The position numbers and the translations under genes were made by a program. From NCBI GenBank assembly GCA_025462735.1, contig JAOAPC010000024.1, forward strand, positions 372,001 through 436,000: DNA of 64,000 nt. Direction: 5' to 3'. This DNA comes from Acidobacteriaceae bacterium. Its GTDB lineage: Bacteria; Acidobacteriota; Terriglobia; Terriglobales; Acidobacteriaceae. Under the pieces are notes generated by a model. The model saw nothing but the letters and a program-made list of their open reading frames with translations, ran no database searches and was not told the origin of the DNA. Of this stretch, positions 49,245 through 57,548 are shown in pieces (positions within the stretch are counted from its first letter, which is position 1; each line of letters begins with the position of its first letter).

Positions 49245-50120
49245 GCAATAAAAAAGGTATTTCGACCACTGGCGTGCCTCGTCCTCACTCTCCTGCTTCC
49301 CGCTTGCTCCCACCACGACCGCATGGTCGTCGGCTGCAAGAACTTCACTGAGCAAATCATCCTCGGCGAACTCATTGCACAGCAGATCGAAAACAAGACT
49401 CATCTCCCTGTCGAGCGTCGCTTTTATCTCGGCGGGACTTACATCGCGCACCAGAGCATTCTCGCGGGACGCATCGACGTGTACCCCGAATACACCGGCA
49501 CCTCGGTGACCGCGGTCCTGAAAGAAACGACCAGTTCCAATCCAAAGGCGGTCTACGATCGCGTCAAGTCGGAATACGAGCGACGGTTCCACCTGACGCT
49601 CGGCCCCCCGCTTGGCTTCAACGACACTTTTGCTATTGAAATTCGAGGCGAAGACGCACGCCGCCTGCACTTGCAAACGCTCTCCCAATCCGCGCAGTAC
49701 ACCCCGCAATGGCGCGCCGGATTCGGTTACGAGTTCATGGAGCGCCCGGACGGCTACAAGGGCCTGGTTGCGACCTATGGCCTGCGCTTCGCCGCACCGC
49801 CGCGCATCATGGACCTCGGCCTTCTGACTCGCGCTCTCAAAGATCATCAGGTTGACCTGATCGCGGGCAACATGACCGACGGCCTCATTCCTGCTCTCGA
49901 TCTCTTCGTCCTCGAAGATGACAAACACTACTTCCCGCCCTATGAAGCGGTTCCTATTGTTCGCCAGCAGACACTCGTGCAGTATCCCGAACTGAAAGCG
50001 GCGCTCGACGCCCTGACAAGCAAAATCTCCGACGCAGAAATGCGCCAACTCAACTACGAAGTCGATGGCCACAAGCGGGACGTAAAGGAGGTAGTCAGAG
50101 AGTTCCTGAGGAAGAAATAA
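49239..50120 (+). CDS. Osmoprotectant-binding lipoprotein (OpuC/ProX-like)
   Basis: 293 residues from M-T-A-I-K-K-V-F-R-P, chosen because it starts a lipoprotein signal (L-L-L-P-A-C with Cys23); the frame is open back to 49128. The mature part has V-G-C-K-N-F-T-E-Q-I-I-L-G-E-L-I-A-Q-Q-I-E, R-R-F-Y-L-G-G-T-Y-I-A-H-Q-S-I-L-A-G-R-I-D-V-Y-P-E-Y-T-G-T, and N-M-T-D-G-L-I-P-A-L-D-L-F-V-L-E-D, all OpuAC/OpuCC-family traits. It is held on the outer face of the inner membrane and delivers quaternary amines such as glycine betaine or choline to the transporter. No good ribosome binding site: GGAAG at about 49224. Confidence 0.93.
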   Translation: MTAIKKVFRPLACLVLTLLLPACSHHDRMVVGCKNFTEQIILGELIAQQIENKTHLPVERRFYLGGTYIAHQSILAGRIDVYPEYTGTSVTAVLKETTSSNPKAVYDRVKSEYERRFHLTLGPPLGFNDTFAIEIRGEDARRLHLQTLSQSAQYTPQWRAGFGYEFMERPDGYKGLVATYGLRFAAPPRIMDLGLLTRALKDHQVDLIAGNMTDGLIPALDLFVLEDDKHYFPPYEAVPIVRQQTLVQYPELKAALDALTSKISDAEMRQLNYEVDGHKRDVKEVVREFLRKK

Positions 50121-50130
50121 CTCTAGTCAA

Positions 50131-50172
50131 GCCTCCAAAACTGCCCCCGGATGGCGTTTTGAGGCCCTTTCT
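50131..50172 (+). terminator. Terminator of the osmoprotectant transporter operon
   Basis: GCCTC-C-AAAAC (50131-50141) pairs with GTTTTGAGGC (50156-50165) with one bulged C, followed by CCTTTCT. It lies 10 bases after the last stop codon. Confidence 0.7.
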
Positions 50173-50353
50173 CTCCTAGTGCCGATCTGCTCAAGCGACG
50201 CATTTTTCATTGGCGCGGAGGCTACCTTTGGGCTATTATCATTTGCTGTTAACGCTTTAGTTTACTGGCCACCCTCCCCCAGTTGTTCCTGTACCTTGCA
50301 AGGCTGTTTTTGCCTTCGCACGGCTGATCGCGTTCGGGCAACCATTAACGCTT

Positions 50354-51520
50354 ATGGCTACTGTGAGTGAGACCTCTGGTCTTCGCGTGCCTTCTGCTCT
50401 GTCTGACGGCTTCTCCCAAAAAAAGATCCCTTCGCTTGACGGCCTCAGGGCCGTCTCTGTGCTCCTTGTAATTCTGAACCACCTGCAAGTCGCCTACGTT
50501 CCTGACGGACGCGGAGTGTTGACCTTCTTCGTTCTTAGCGGATTCCTGATCACCTGGATCTTGCTGAATGAGTCCAGTCGTTACGGCGACATATCCATCA
50601 AGAATTTCTACATCCGGCGCGTACTGCGGATCTTCCCCGCCTTTTATGTCTTCTGGTTCTTGCATCTGGTAGCGTTTTTAGCTGTCCAGCGCGCATTCCC
50701 CAAGTTCGCCGTCGTCGATTACGTGACCTCTTTTTTTTATGTCAGCAATTATCATCTGGCCTTATCGCATGTCGCACACCACTCCATAGCGCACACTTGG
50801 GCGCTTTCCATCGAGGAGCAGTTCTATCTCATCTGGCCGTTGCTGTTTGCGTTTTTTCAACCCGACTTCCGCCGGTTCTCTCGTTTTCTGATCGCGGCCA
50901 TTGCCGCGATTGATCTCTACCGCATCGTGCTATTTTTCGGCTTGCACGTGACGGATGCCTGGCTCAACGTCACGTTCGACAGCCGTGCCGACCATCTGCT
51001 GGTTGGATGTTTGCTTGCCATATCGCTGAAGCGCGGCACGCTGCCATGGTTTTGGGCTTTCATAACCTCGCGGCTGTGGTTCTCAGCCGTCACTTTCGGC
51101 CTGATCATCGCTTCGATTGCACTGAATGAGCACTATCACATGCGCTACAAGTACGGCGTGGGCTTCGTCGTGGATCCATGGTTGACTGCGATTTTCATGG
51201 TGCAAGTGATTGCGTTCGGAGGTTCGAGGCTTTGGGGATGGCTGAATTGGCGCGTGACCAGCTACCTGGGGCGCATCTCTTATTCCATTTTCCTATATCA
51301 CGGCTTCACCAACCGGCTGGCCGTATATCTCCTCAAGGGTAGTCCCAAATTGCTGGTCGTAATCATGGCCATTTGTCTGGCTACGGTCTGCGGGACCATT
51401 TCCTACTACGCAATCGAGCTACGCTTTCTGCGTCTAAAATCAAAATTCCCCGGTCGACGAGGTGCTCTCGTCCCGCCGCAAACCGCAACCCAGCCAGCGT
51501 CACTACTCGTCTCTCGGTAA
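50354..51520 (+). CDS. Acyltransferase family 3 membrane protein (OafA/YrhL-like)
   Basis: 388 residues with about 10 membrane helices. Starts with I-P-S-L-D-G-L-R-A-V-S-V-L-L-V-I-L-N-H and G-V-L-T-F-F-V-L-S-G-F-L-I-T, then R-R-V-L-R-I-F-P-A-F-Y, T-W-A-L-S-I-E-E-Q-F-Y-L-I-W-P, and a late Y-L-G-R-I-S-Y-S-I-F-L-Y-H-G-F. Such enzymes O-acylate surface sugars or peptidoglycan. The usual catalytic His is seen in L-N-H near residue 43. No C-terminal SGNH domain. Monocistronic, about 230 bases after the transporter terminator. Confidence 0.92.
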   Translation: MATVSETSGLRVPSALSDGFSQKKIPSLDGLRAVSVLLVILNHLQVAYVPDGRGVLTFFVLSGFLITWILLNESSRYGDISIKNFYIRRVLRIFPAFYVFWFLHLVAFLAVQRAFPKFAVVDYVTSFFYVSNYHLALSHVAHHSIAHTWALSIEEQFYLIWPLLFAFFQPDFRRFSRFLIAAIAAIDLYRIVLFFGLHVTDAWLNVTFDSRADHLLVGCLLAISLKRGTLPWFWAFITSRLWFSAVTFGLIIASIALNEHYHMRYKYGVGFVVDPWLTAIFMVQVIAFGGSRLWGWLNWRVTSYLGRISYSIFLYHGFTNRLAVYLLKGSPKLLVVIMAICLATVCGTISYYAIELRFLRLKSKFPGRRGALVPPQTATQPASLLVSR

Positions 51521-51653
51521 AATGCTCCGCCCTGCGTGAAGGGCTGTATTTCTTGAGTTCTGTGCGAGGAGTGGAACTATGACTGTCTTCAAAGAGGGGA
51601 GTGCAGCTATCCCGATCTTGAACGGTTCTCGATTAAGTGTGGATCCAGAGCCC

Positions 51654-51884
51654 TCAGATTTTGAGAGTAAGCCTCTCGGACTCGTCCGGCTTCGCGTGCC
51701 TGAACTGCAGCACGGCAGCGATCACAAGGCCTACTACCAGCGCACCAGCCACAACGTACCAAAGCGCCGGGATCGCCAGTAGAAAGATCAGCGAGCTTCC
51801 GACCGCAAAAACCAACCCAGGAAAATTGCCCTCGACTGGAAGCCGGTGCATCGTAATGCCACGATGTGGAGATTTGCTTTCCAT
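51654..51884 (-). CDS. Small two-helix membrane protein, unknown function
   Basis: 76 residues; GAGGAG lies 7 bases before the ATG. Two closely spaced helices (P-G-L-V-F-A-V-G-S-S-L-I-F-L-L-A-I-P-A-L and V-V-A-G-A-L-V-V-G-L-V-I-A-A-V-L) with polar ends. No family recognised. It diverges from the MOSC gene with about 150 bases between. Confidence 0.75.
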   Translation of the reverse strand: MESKSPHRGITMHRLPVEGNFPGLVFAVGSSLIFLLAIPALWYVVAGALVVGLVIAAVLQFRHAKPDESERLTLKI

Positions 51885-52038
51885 GGCCGTTCTCCTCTAC
51901 CACTATTATGCTCCCGGTTGGCCCAAGTTACACAGGTTAATGGCCGGTCCTCACTTTCCCGTCTCCTGTGCCCGCGCGCTTCAAAATAAAGTTCGCGGCC
52001 TTGGCTGCCAGCGCATCTTCTATCAAGGATCGACGAAG

Positions 52039-52758
52039 ATGAAGTTAGTGTCCCTAAACACCGGCCTACCTCGGGAAGTTGTCTGGCACGGCATAAACGT
52101 CACTACCGGAATCTTCAAGCAACCGGTCGAGGGCCGCGTCGCGTTACGTAAACTCAACCTGGACGGCGATCGCCAGGCGGATCTCACCGTCCACGGTGGA
52201 AGAGATAAGGCCGTTTATTGCTATCCGGTCATGCACTACGGCTATTGGAAAAGAGAGTTGCCAGGTCGCGATCTGCCGATGGGAATGTTCGGAGAAAACT
52301 TCACGATAGACTTTGGTCGGGAAGACATTAACGGCGCCGAGTTAAGTGAGAACGTAGGCTTGCCTGAGGACTTGGTCCACATTGGCGACAGGTTCTCTGT
52401 TGGCTCCGCCGAGGTGGTTGTAACCCAGCCCCGCCTGCCTTGCTACAAACTCGGCGTCAGATTCCAATTGGACGACATGGTGAAGCGGTTTCTCTTCAGC
52501 GGAAGATCGGGCTTCTACCTCGCGGTCACCCACGAGGGCGAAGTGGGCGCCGGGGACGAGATGAAGGCGATTCGCCAACCTCGAGATGAACACTCAAACT
52601 CGATTTCGGTTTCTGACATCACTCGGCTGTATATCGCGAAAAGATATTCCGATGATGACGCACGTGCGGTGCGGCGGGCCCTGCAAGTGGCGGCTCTGCC
52701 GGAAAGTTGGAAGGAGTACTTTCGCGAGCGGCTGCAGAGAATGAATGTTCAAGTTTGA
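52039..52758 (+). CDS. MOSC domain protein (YiiM-like)
   Basis: 239 residues from ATG 52039 with AAGGA 9 bases before. The YiiM-type layout is visible: V-S-L-N-T-G-L-P-R-E-V, V-A-L-R-K-L-N-L-D-G-D-R-Q-A-D-L-T-V-H-G-G-R-D-K-A-V-Y-C-Y-P, F-G-E-N-F-T-I, and the conserved molybdenum-binding Cys in Q-P-R-L-P-C-Y-K-L. YiiM relatives reduce N-hydroxylated compounds with a molybdenum cofactor. The C-terminal 60 residues match the 3-alpha helical extension. A REP-type repeat follows. Confidence 0.92.
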   Translation: MKLVSLNTGLPREVVWHGINVTTGIFKQPVEGRVALRKLNLDGDRQADLTVHGGRDKAVYCYPVMHYGYWKRELPGRDLPMGMFGENFTIDFGREDINGAELSENVGLPEDLVHIGDRFSVGSAEVVVTQPRLPCYKLGVRFQLDDMVKRFLFSGRSGFYLAVTHEGEVGAGDEMKAIRQPRDEHSNSISVSDITRLYIAKRYSDDDARAVRRALQVAALPESWKEYFRERLQRMNVQV

Positions 52759-52770
52759 GAACTATTCGTG

Positions 52771-52830
52771 AGGTTGCCCCCGTCCTTGTGTCTCCCGTTT
52801 TTGGAGACACAAGGCGGGGACTTTGATTTC
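52771..52830. repeat. REP-type palindrome, GTGCCCCGTCCTTGTCTC family
   Basis: A hairpin built on GTCCTTGTGTCTCC...GGAGACACAAGG followed by CGGGGACTTTGATTTC. It is the most distant of the copies whose main group surrounds the transposase gene near 56.5 kb. Confidence 0.75.
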
Positions 52831-52862
52831 ACAAACCAACGAGCCTCACCGCCGAGCAAAAC

Positions 52863-53327
52863 TTACTGCTTGTCGTACACCGACACGCTTTTGAATTTCT
52901 TTCCCTTGGAATCGGTTCCCGTAGCTGTGACCGTCCGCGTCTTTCCATCTGCCGAGAGCACAACCCGACCAGTCATTGTGACCTTACCGCCTTTCTTAAC
53001 GGCCAACTGCAACGTATGGTCATCAATCTGCTTGAGTGACCGCGCGTCTGAAGTCGGATCGCCAGTCACGGGATAATCTTTCCCATCAAATTTGCCCGTC
53101 CACTCGCTGTGGAAAGGCTTCCCGTCCGGCGTGGTGCCGTCGATCGTCACTTTCATGCTGTCACCCGCAGCTTCATAAACAACTGTGTCGTTCTTCGGCC
53201 CTCCGGGGGCCAGCTTCGACTTCGCCTCGTTCAACTTCCAGGTGCCCATCCAGGCTTCGTTAGCTGCGAAGCACATTACCGCTACCAAGCACAACCCGAG
53301 CGTCAACAAACTAGTTCTGAATTTCAT
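52863..53327 (-). CDS. Exported lipocalin-like hypothetical protein
   Basis: 154 residues from M-K-F-R-T-S-L-L-T-L-G, with GGAGG 4 bases before the ATG; the frame is open upstream to 53396. A signal peptide ends at C-F-A-A-N-E-A. The mature part starts W-M-G-T-W-K-L-N-E-A-K-S-K-L-A-P-G and consists of alternating beta strands with repeated T-x-T-x-T patterns, the usual look of small exported beta-barrel proteins in Acidobacteria. No enzyme motif. Confidence 0.8.
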   Translation of the reverse strand: MKFRTSLLTLGLCLVAVMCFAANEAWMGTWKLNEAKSKLAPGGPKNDTVVYEAAGDSMKVTIDGTTPDGKPFHSEWTGKFDGKDYPVTGDPTSDARSLKQIDDHTLQLAVKKGGKVTMTGRVVLSADGKTRTVTATGTDSKGKKFKSVSVYDKQ

Positions 53328-53408
53328 TTTGCCTCCATTGCGAACCGATTGTGGGGCTGATCTGTCGCGCGCGCATTCTATTGCTGTACGGCGCATTGTG
53401 CAACCTCG

Positions 53409-54407
53409 TCACGGAAGGACGACGATTCGCCCTTTCATACCCAAGTTGTCGTGCAACGCGCAGATGTACGGGTAAACGCCGGGCGCAGTGAAGGTGATGC
53501 GAAACCGGGTCGGCCCCAAGGGAGCCTGTGGCAATCCGATCCGTTCCTGCGGCGCGGAGATAATGAACCCCGAATGCGCACTATCGGAGGTTGACGTAAT
53601 GGTCGCATGCAGAGCTCCGTCCGCATCCACCGTGACATTGCCAGATGGAGGGATGGGATTTGCTGGCTCGGTGCCGAATGTAATTGTGTGCGGCGTAATC
53701 GGATCATGATTTGTCCACTCAACGGCACCGCCGGCATGGATCACCAGTTCCGGCTCAACAAAGCGCATGATCGATACCGTCTGATGCCCGCCGGCGTTGG
53801 CCACGACTTTGCCGATTCCTACCGCGACAGCATTCGCAGAACTGTCGTGATGATGGCCGAACGCCGTATCGTGCGTTTCCTCTGTGTCCTGTCCGTCGTG
53901 GTTCGCTGCTGCCAGCAGATCGCGCGCTTGCTCAGCGGCCTCTCTGTCGTAGAAGGACTGTCCGTGCGGAAGCGCCATAGACGAATCGAGCACGTGGATT
54001 GTGCCGGTCATATCTTCGTGCACTAGGCACACCAGTTTGTAGTTTCCGGGGGTTGGAAATAGCACACTGAATGTTCCTCCGGTGACCGTAGGCGGAGTAC
54101 TTACGCACGTAGTTCCATCAAACGTCGCGCCGCTGGCAGAAAATCCTGGGCAGCCAACAGGAAATGGTGGACGCACTTGTCCATCCGTTAAAAATGTCAC
54201 GGTGTGGATGTCATCAGCGTTGAAGGTCCAGGAAATGCTGTCTCCAGCGTGAATCCAGATTTCGTTAGGCAGAAACGCGAGCGCCTGGCGGCCTTTGTCG
54301 CGACTCTGAGCGCCCACAGTCGCGTGCCACTGAGCGCCCAAGGCCGGAGTAAGTGCCAGTAAGGCAAAACCTAGCGTGAGAATTGAAGCTGTTCCTGATC
54401 GTTTCAT
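53409..54407 (-). CDS. Exported double cupredoxin (plastocyanin-like) protein
   Basis: 332 residues with signal peptide (ends P-A-L-G-A). Two type-1 copper-like domains: the first (about 40-140) has H-T-V-T-F and Y-K-L-V-C-L-V-H-E-D-M-T-G, the second (about 205-332) H-T-I-T-F and Y-P-Y-I-C-A-L-H-D-N-L-G-M-K-G. Each has the His-Cys-His-Met ligand set that binds one copper. A His-rich linker (F-G-H-H-H-D-S-S) joins them. Such proteins transfer electrons in the periplasm or on the cell surface. A neighbouring redox partner was not found. Confidence 0.9.
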   Translation of the reverse strand: MKRSGTASILTLGFALLALTPALGAQWHATVGAQSRDKGRQALAFLPNEIWIHAGDSISWTFNADDIHTVTFLTDGQVRPPFPVGCPGFSASGATFDGTTCVSTPPTVTGGTFSVLFPTPGNYKLVCLVHEDMTGTIHVLDSSMALPHGQSFYDREAAEQARDLLAAANHDGQDTEETHDTAFGHHHDSSANAVAVGIGKVVANAGGHQTVSIMRFVEPELVIHAGGAVEWTNHDPITPHTITFGTEPANPIPPSGNVTVDADGALHATITSTSDSAHSGFIISAPQERIGLPQAPLGPTRFRITFTAPGVYPYICALHDNLGMKGRIVVLP

Positions 54408-54803
54408 GAGTCACTCCTGGGAGGTAATTCGGGTGGCCACTCGACGAAGCTAGCGGCCAGAGGTCGGAGGCAAGGTACTCCATCAGCAGGACTAATGCAA
54501 CAGGAATTCTCATAACGGATCCACGACTTTTGGCGACCCACAGGTGACTGAAAACAGTAAATTACGGTACGTTTTTATGAGACAAAGAACAACCGGAAAG
54601 GGCACGCTTTATAGCCTGCCCTGAGCGAAGTCGAAGGGTGCCGATTTATCCCACCCTATGTCATCCCGAGCGCAGCAGGATCATTTGCTGCCGAATGATC
54701 CCGCGGAGTCGAGGGATCTGCTGTCACCATGTGCAATCGAAGCAACCCTCAGCGGCTAAAGCCGTAACTGGCGCCAAACGAGAATCGGTTTTAGCCGCCG
54801 AGG
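54408..54803. other. Repeat-rich intergenic region
   Basis: 396 bases. Contains a copy of the CCCTGAGCGAAGTCGAAGGG repeat (54619-54638) and one of the GTCATCCCGAGCG repeat (54659-54767). No gene recognised. Confidence 0.6.
54659..54767. repeat. Dispersed repeat, left copy, flanking the DUF1801 gene
   Basis: About 109 bases beginning TGTCATCCCGAGCG and containing GATCCCGCGGAGTCGAGGG and AGCAACCCTCAGCGGCTAAA. A second copy in the same orientation lies at 55289-55397, on the other side of the gene. Confidence 0.85.
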
Positions 54804-55226
54804 TTAGCGCTTCTTGCCTTCCATCTCCGCAAGCCGCGCCTTCACCATCTTCGTCAGCAGAGCCGCAGGCAGCGGCTTGTCGACAGGGAAGTGGATGGTG
54901 CCTTTCGACAGCTTGTAGTCTTTGAGATCTTCTTTGAACGTCTTGATCACGGACGCGGTCGGGAACAGGCTGCAGTGGTCCGAAAACGCCGCGTACCACA
55001 CGAGCATTCCTTTATATTTGGGCCCATCTATTTTGAACGCCGGAATGCCGTAGCTGATGATCTCCGTGGTCTCCGCCGGCGTCACCGATCGTATAGTCGC
55101 GCGAATTTTGTTTAATGTGCTGCGGGCAGGTTCCGGGACGCGCGCGAGGTATTCGTCGACAGTTTTGGGAGCGGCTGTGCTCTTCGCGGATGGAGCGCGA
55201 GGGCGGCGGGACGTAGCTTTTTTCAT
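54804..55226 (-). CDS. DUF1801 domain protein (YdhG-like)
   Basis: 140 residues. The first 20 are basic and low-complexity (K-K-A-T-S-R-R-P-R-A-P-S-A-K), followed by the DUF1801 fold: T-V-D-E-Y-L-A-R-V-P-E-P-A-R-S-T-L-N-K-I-R-A-T-I-R, E-I-I-S-Y-G-I-P-A-F-K, F-S-D-H-C-S-L-F-P, L-K-D-Y-K-L-S-K-G-T-I-H-F-P-V-D-K-P-L-P. Family function is uncertain; some members have been linked to iron. Flanked by direct repeats. Confidence 0.9.
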   Translation of the reverse strand: MKKATSRRPRAPSAKSTAAPKTVDEYLARVPEPARSTLNKIRATIRSVTPAETTEIISYGIPAFKIDGPKYKGMLVWYAAFSDHCSLFPTASVIKTFKEDLKDYKLSKGTIHFPVDKPLPAALLTKMVKARLAEMEGKKR

Positions 55227-55288
55227 ACCGCAATAATAACTGGGAAGGGCACGGCTTCAGCCGTGCCGATTATGTCTTACACCCACAA

Positions 55289-55397
55289 TGTCATCCCGAG
55301 CGGAGCGGGATCACTCGCTTGCGAATGATCCCGCGGAGTCGAGGGATCTGCAGTTGCTGTCACCACATGCAATCAAAGCAACCCTCAGCGGCTAAAA
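55289..55397. repeat. Dispersed repeat, right copy, flanking the DUF1801 gene
   Basis: Same family and orientation as 54659-54767. Further, at 55237-55260 and 55423-55449 are inverted copies of a GGCACGGCTTCAGCCGTGCC-like palindrome, also seen at 49107-49127. Confidence 0.8.
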
Positions 55398-55524
55398 GCC
55401 GCAATACAAGTTGGTCGTGTTCGGCACGGCTCAAGCCGTGCCCTTCCCGTTTCTAAGCCAAACGTGTCCACACGTTGAGCTGCACGGGTTGGTCAGTCTC
55501 GCCGACTGCGAACGTACTGCGGTC

Positions 55525-56433
55525 CTAGGACGCGCCCGCAGTTTTACGCGATGACGCTTTGCGGGGTTCAGTTACCGCGCTGTCCAATCCGGCGGCGATG
55601 GCGTCAAATTCCGGCTTCGGCCCGTCCCATCGCAACTGTTCTACGTCGTCGAAGAGCGCGATGTCAGTGCGGAGCGTGGCGAGGGTTCGAAAGAGCAACG
55701 CGTTGTCCCACTCGCGGCAAAGGGTGTCGGCGAGGGCGCCAGCGCTAGTTGCGTTCACGTGCCAGTCGCGACAATCCTTGGGGATCGACTCCAGATGGCC
55801 AAACTTGGCGAGGACAGCTGCCGAGGATTTCGCGCCCCAGCCTGCCAGCCCGGGATAGCCGTCTGCCGAATCGCCCACCAGCGCCAGATAGTCTGGAATC
55901 GACAACGGCGGGACACCATATTTCTGAATGACGCCCTGCTCATCCAGGGTCACTCGCGTGCGGCGATTGAGTTGCACAACCCGCGTGCCTCTCACACATT
56001 GCGCGAGGTCTTTGTCGGGCGTGCAAATTACGACGCGGACGTCTTCCGAACCGGCGCGAGCGGTGTTTTCGTCCAACCCCACTGCGGCTGCGGCGGCGGA
56101 AGCCAGAGCGTCGTCGGCTTCGAACTCCACCATCGGCCAAACCACAATACCGGAGGCTGAGAGGACGTCCTCGAGCAGCGGAAACTGCGCCAACAGTTCA
56201 GGTTCGATGCCGGCGCTGGTCTTGTACCCCGGCCACAATTGGTTACGAAAAGATTCAATGACGTGATCGGTGGCAACCGCGATGTGCGTAGCCCCGCCCT
56301 TAATCATTCCCAGCACCGACGCCAGGACGCCACGCACCGCGCCAACTTCCCGTCCTTGCTTATCGCGCGCCGAAGGCAACGCGTAGTAATGCCGGAACAG
56401 CTCGTATGTGCCGTCAACCAGAAAAACTTCCAT
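55525..56433 (-). CDS. 5'-3' exonuclease / FEN-like nuclease (stand-alone)
   Basis: 302 residues. The PIN/FEN core is intact: V-F-L-V-D-G-T-Y-E-L-F-R, T-D-H-V-I-E-S-F-R-N...P-G-Y-K, E-F-E-A-D-D-A-L-A-S, V-I-C-T-P-D-K-D-L-A-Q and L-V-G-D-S-A-D-G-Y-P-G-L-A-G-W-G-A-K-S-S-A-A-V-L, which gives the acidic metal ligands and helix-hairpin-helix. It matches the N-terminal exonuclease domain of DNA polymerase I, but no polymerase follows. It probably removes flaps or RNA primers. Confidence 0.92.
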   Translation of the reverse strand: MEVFLVDGTYELFRHYYALPSARDKQGREVGAVRGVLASVLGMIKGGATHIAVATDHVIESFRNQLWPGYKTSAGIEPELLAQFPLLEDVLSASGIVVWPMVEFEADDALASAAAAAVGLDENTARAGSEDVRVVICTPDKDLAQCVRGTRVVQLNRRTRVTLDEQGVIQKYGVPPLSIPDYLALVGDSADGYPGLAGWGAKSSAAVLAKFGHLESIPKDCRDWHVNATSAGALADTLCREWDNALLFRTLATLRTDIALFDDVEQLRWDGPKPEFDAIAAGLDSAVTEPRKASSRKTAGAS

Positions 56434-56452
56434 GGCTCAGGTCAGAAGGATA

Positions 56453-57052
56453 CTAGTTTCGAGGGTGCCCCGTCCTTGTCTCACCGTCTTTTGGTGAGAC
56501 AGGGCGGGGATTTTGACTTTGACTTTGATTTTGACGAACGGTTGGCACAATGCCCATTCGTTCTCGTTTCCGCGCCATCCACTGTGACTCGATCTCTACT
56601 ACACCCTCAACACCAGTCGCGTAATGAAGAAAGCTGCTCCACCTCCAATCATCAGGCCGCTGAACCAATCCCCGCCTTACCGGATTCCGATGAATGTACC
56701 GCAGCTTTTCAACCCGTTTCGCTTCGCTCCATACATTGAAATCGTAGTAGCGTGGCTGCCAGAACGGACTGCCCTCTGGCAGACGCAGTTCGCGCGCCAC
56801 ATTCTGCTTCAGCATCTGCAACGCCAGTGAAAGCTGACCGCGTTCCGGCTCACTCATCAGCAGATGAACGTGCTCGGGCATCACGACATATCCGCAGACG
56901 TAGAAGTCATACCAATGTCTCACCTGTTCTAGTGTCCGCTCGAAGACATCACGAGCGTGTGGCGTTCCCAGCAACGGTTCGCGATGATGACAGCTGAAGG
57001 TGATGAAATGCAGACACTTTGCTTCTTGGAATCGCTTCAGACCCCACGGCAT
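56453..57052 (-). CDS. REP-associated tyrosine transposase (RAYT, Y1/IS200-like)
   Basis: 199 residues. Starts M-P-W-G-L-K-R-F-Q-E-A-K-C-L-H-F-I-T-F-S-C-H-H-R; the HUH motif is M-P-E-H-V-H-L-L-M-S-E-P; the tyrosine is in L-R-Y-I-H-R-N-P-V-R-R-G-L-V and is followed by D-W-R-W-S-S-F. These are single-strand DNA transposases thought to spread REP sequences. Its last 25 residues (N-Q-S-Q-S-Q-N-P-R-P-V-S-P-K-D-G-E-T-R-T-G-H-P-R-N) are encoded by the REP-type palindrome at 56463-56530, so the repeat forms its C-terminus. More REPs lie upstream. Confidence 0.93.
   Translation of the reverse strand: MPWGLKRFQEAKCLHFITFSCHHREPLLGTPHARDVFERTLEQVRHWYDFYVCGYVVMPEHVHLLMSEPERGQLSLALQMLKQNVARELRLPEGSPFWQPRYYDFNVWSEAKRVEKLRYIHRNPVRRGLVQRPDDWRWSSFLHYATGVEGVVEIESQWMARKRERMGIVPTVRQNQSQSQNPRPVSPKDGETRTGHPRN
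56463..56530. repeat. REP-type palindrome overlapping the transposase 3' end
   Basis: GGTGCCCCGTCCTTGTCTCACC, loop, GGTGAGACAGGGCGGGGA then TTTTGACTTTGAC repeats. Same family as 52771, 57138, 57206, 57359 and 57434. Confidence 0.85.
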
Positions 57053-57137
57053 GTACCAACGCTAGATCGTCTTGGGACGTTACGTCTGTGACGCGTGAAC
57101 ATCAAGAGAGTTGAAACCTGAAGATTCTCTGAATGAT

Positions 57138-57265
57138 GGGGTGCCCCACCCTTGTCCCGGCTTTTGGGACAGGGTGGGGAAGTTGACGTCCTTTTCCTAG
57201 AGTCCAAAAGTCAAAGTCCCCGCCCTGTCTCGCAAAGACCGCGAGACAAGCACGGGGCACCCTCG
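57138..57265. repeat. BIME-like pair of inverted REPs, upstream of the transposase
   Basis: One REP at 57138-57180 (GGGGTGCCCCACCCTTGTCCC...GGGACAGGGTGGGG) and one in opposite orientation at 57206-57265 (CAAAGTCCCCGCCCTGTCTCGC...GCGAGACAAGCACGGGGCACCC), about 25 bases apart. Confidence 0.85.
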
Positions 57266-57358
57266 GGTTGGAATGAACTGGAAAGGGTGGGTCAGCCCCC
57301 AAGTCTGTGACGGATGAACATCGCTTCTCGGGGCAGTTTCAGATTATCCGAACGGAGC

Positions 57359-57493
57359 GGGTGCCCCATCCTTCCCGCGTTCTTTGCGGGAGGGTGGGGA
57401 TTTTGACTTCCACTTCAATCACTATCTCGACCAAAGTCAAAGTCCCCGCCCTGTCTCGCAAAAACCACGAGACAAGGACGGGGCACCCTCGGT
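57359..57493. repeat. Second BIME-like pair of inverted REPs
   Basis: REP at 57359-57407 (GGGTGCCCCATCCTTCCCGC...GCGGGAGGGTGGGGATTTTGAC) and an inverted one at 57434-57493 (CAAAGTCCCCGCCCTGTCTCGC...GAGACAAGGACGGGGCACCC). With the previous pair it fills nearly all of 57053-57548, which carries no gene. Confidence 0.85.
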
Positions 57494-57548
57494 TGAATGA
57501 AAATGAACTGGAAAGCGTGGGCCAGCCCGCGCTACTCTCTTCTCATTC

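Noticed and set aside
57053-57548. CRISPR array
   Set aside because: Repeats are palindromic REPs in alternating orientation with unequal spacing, and no cas gene is present.
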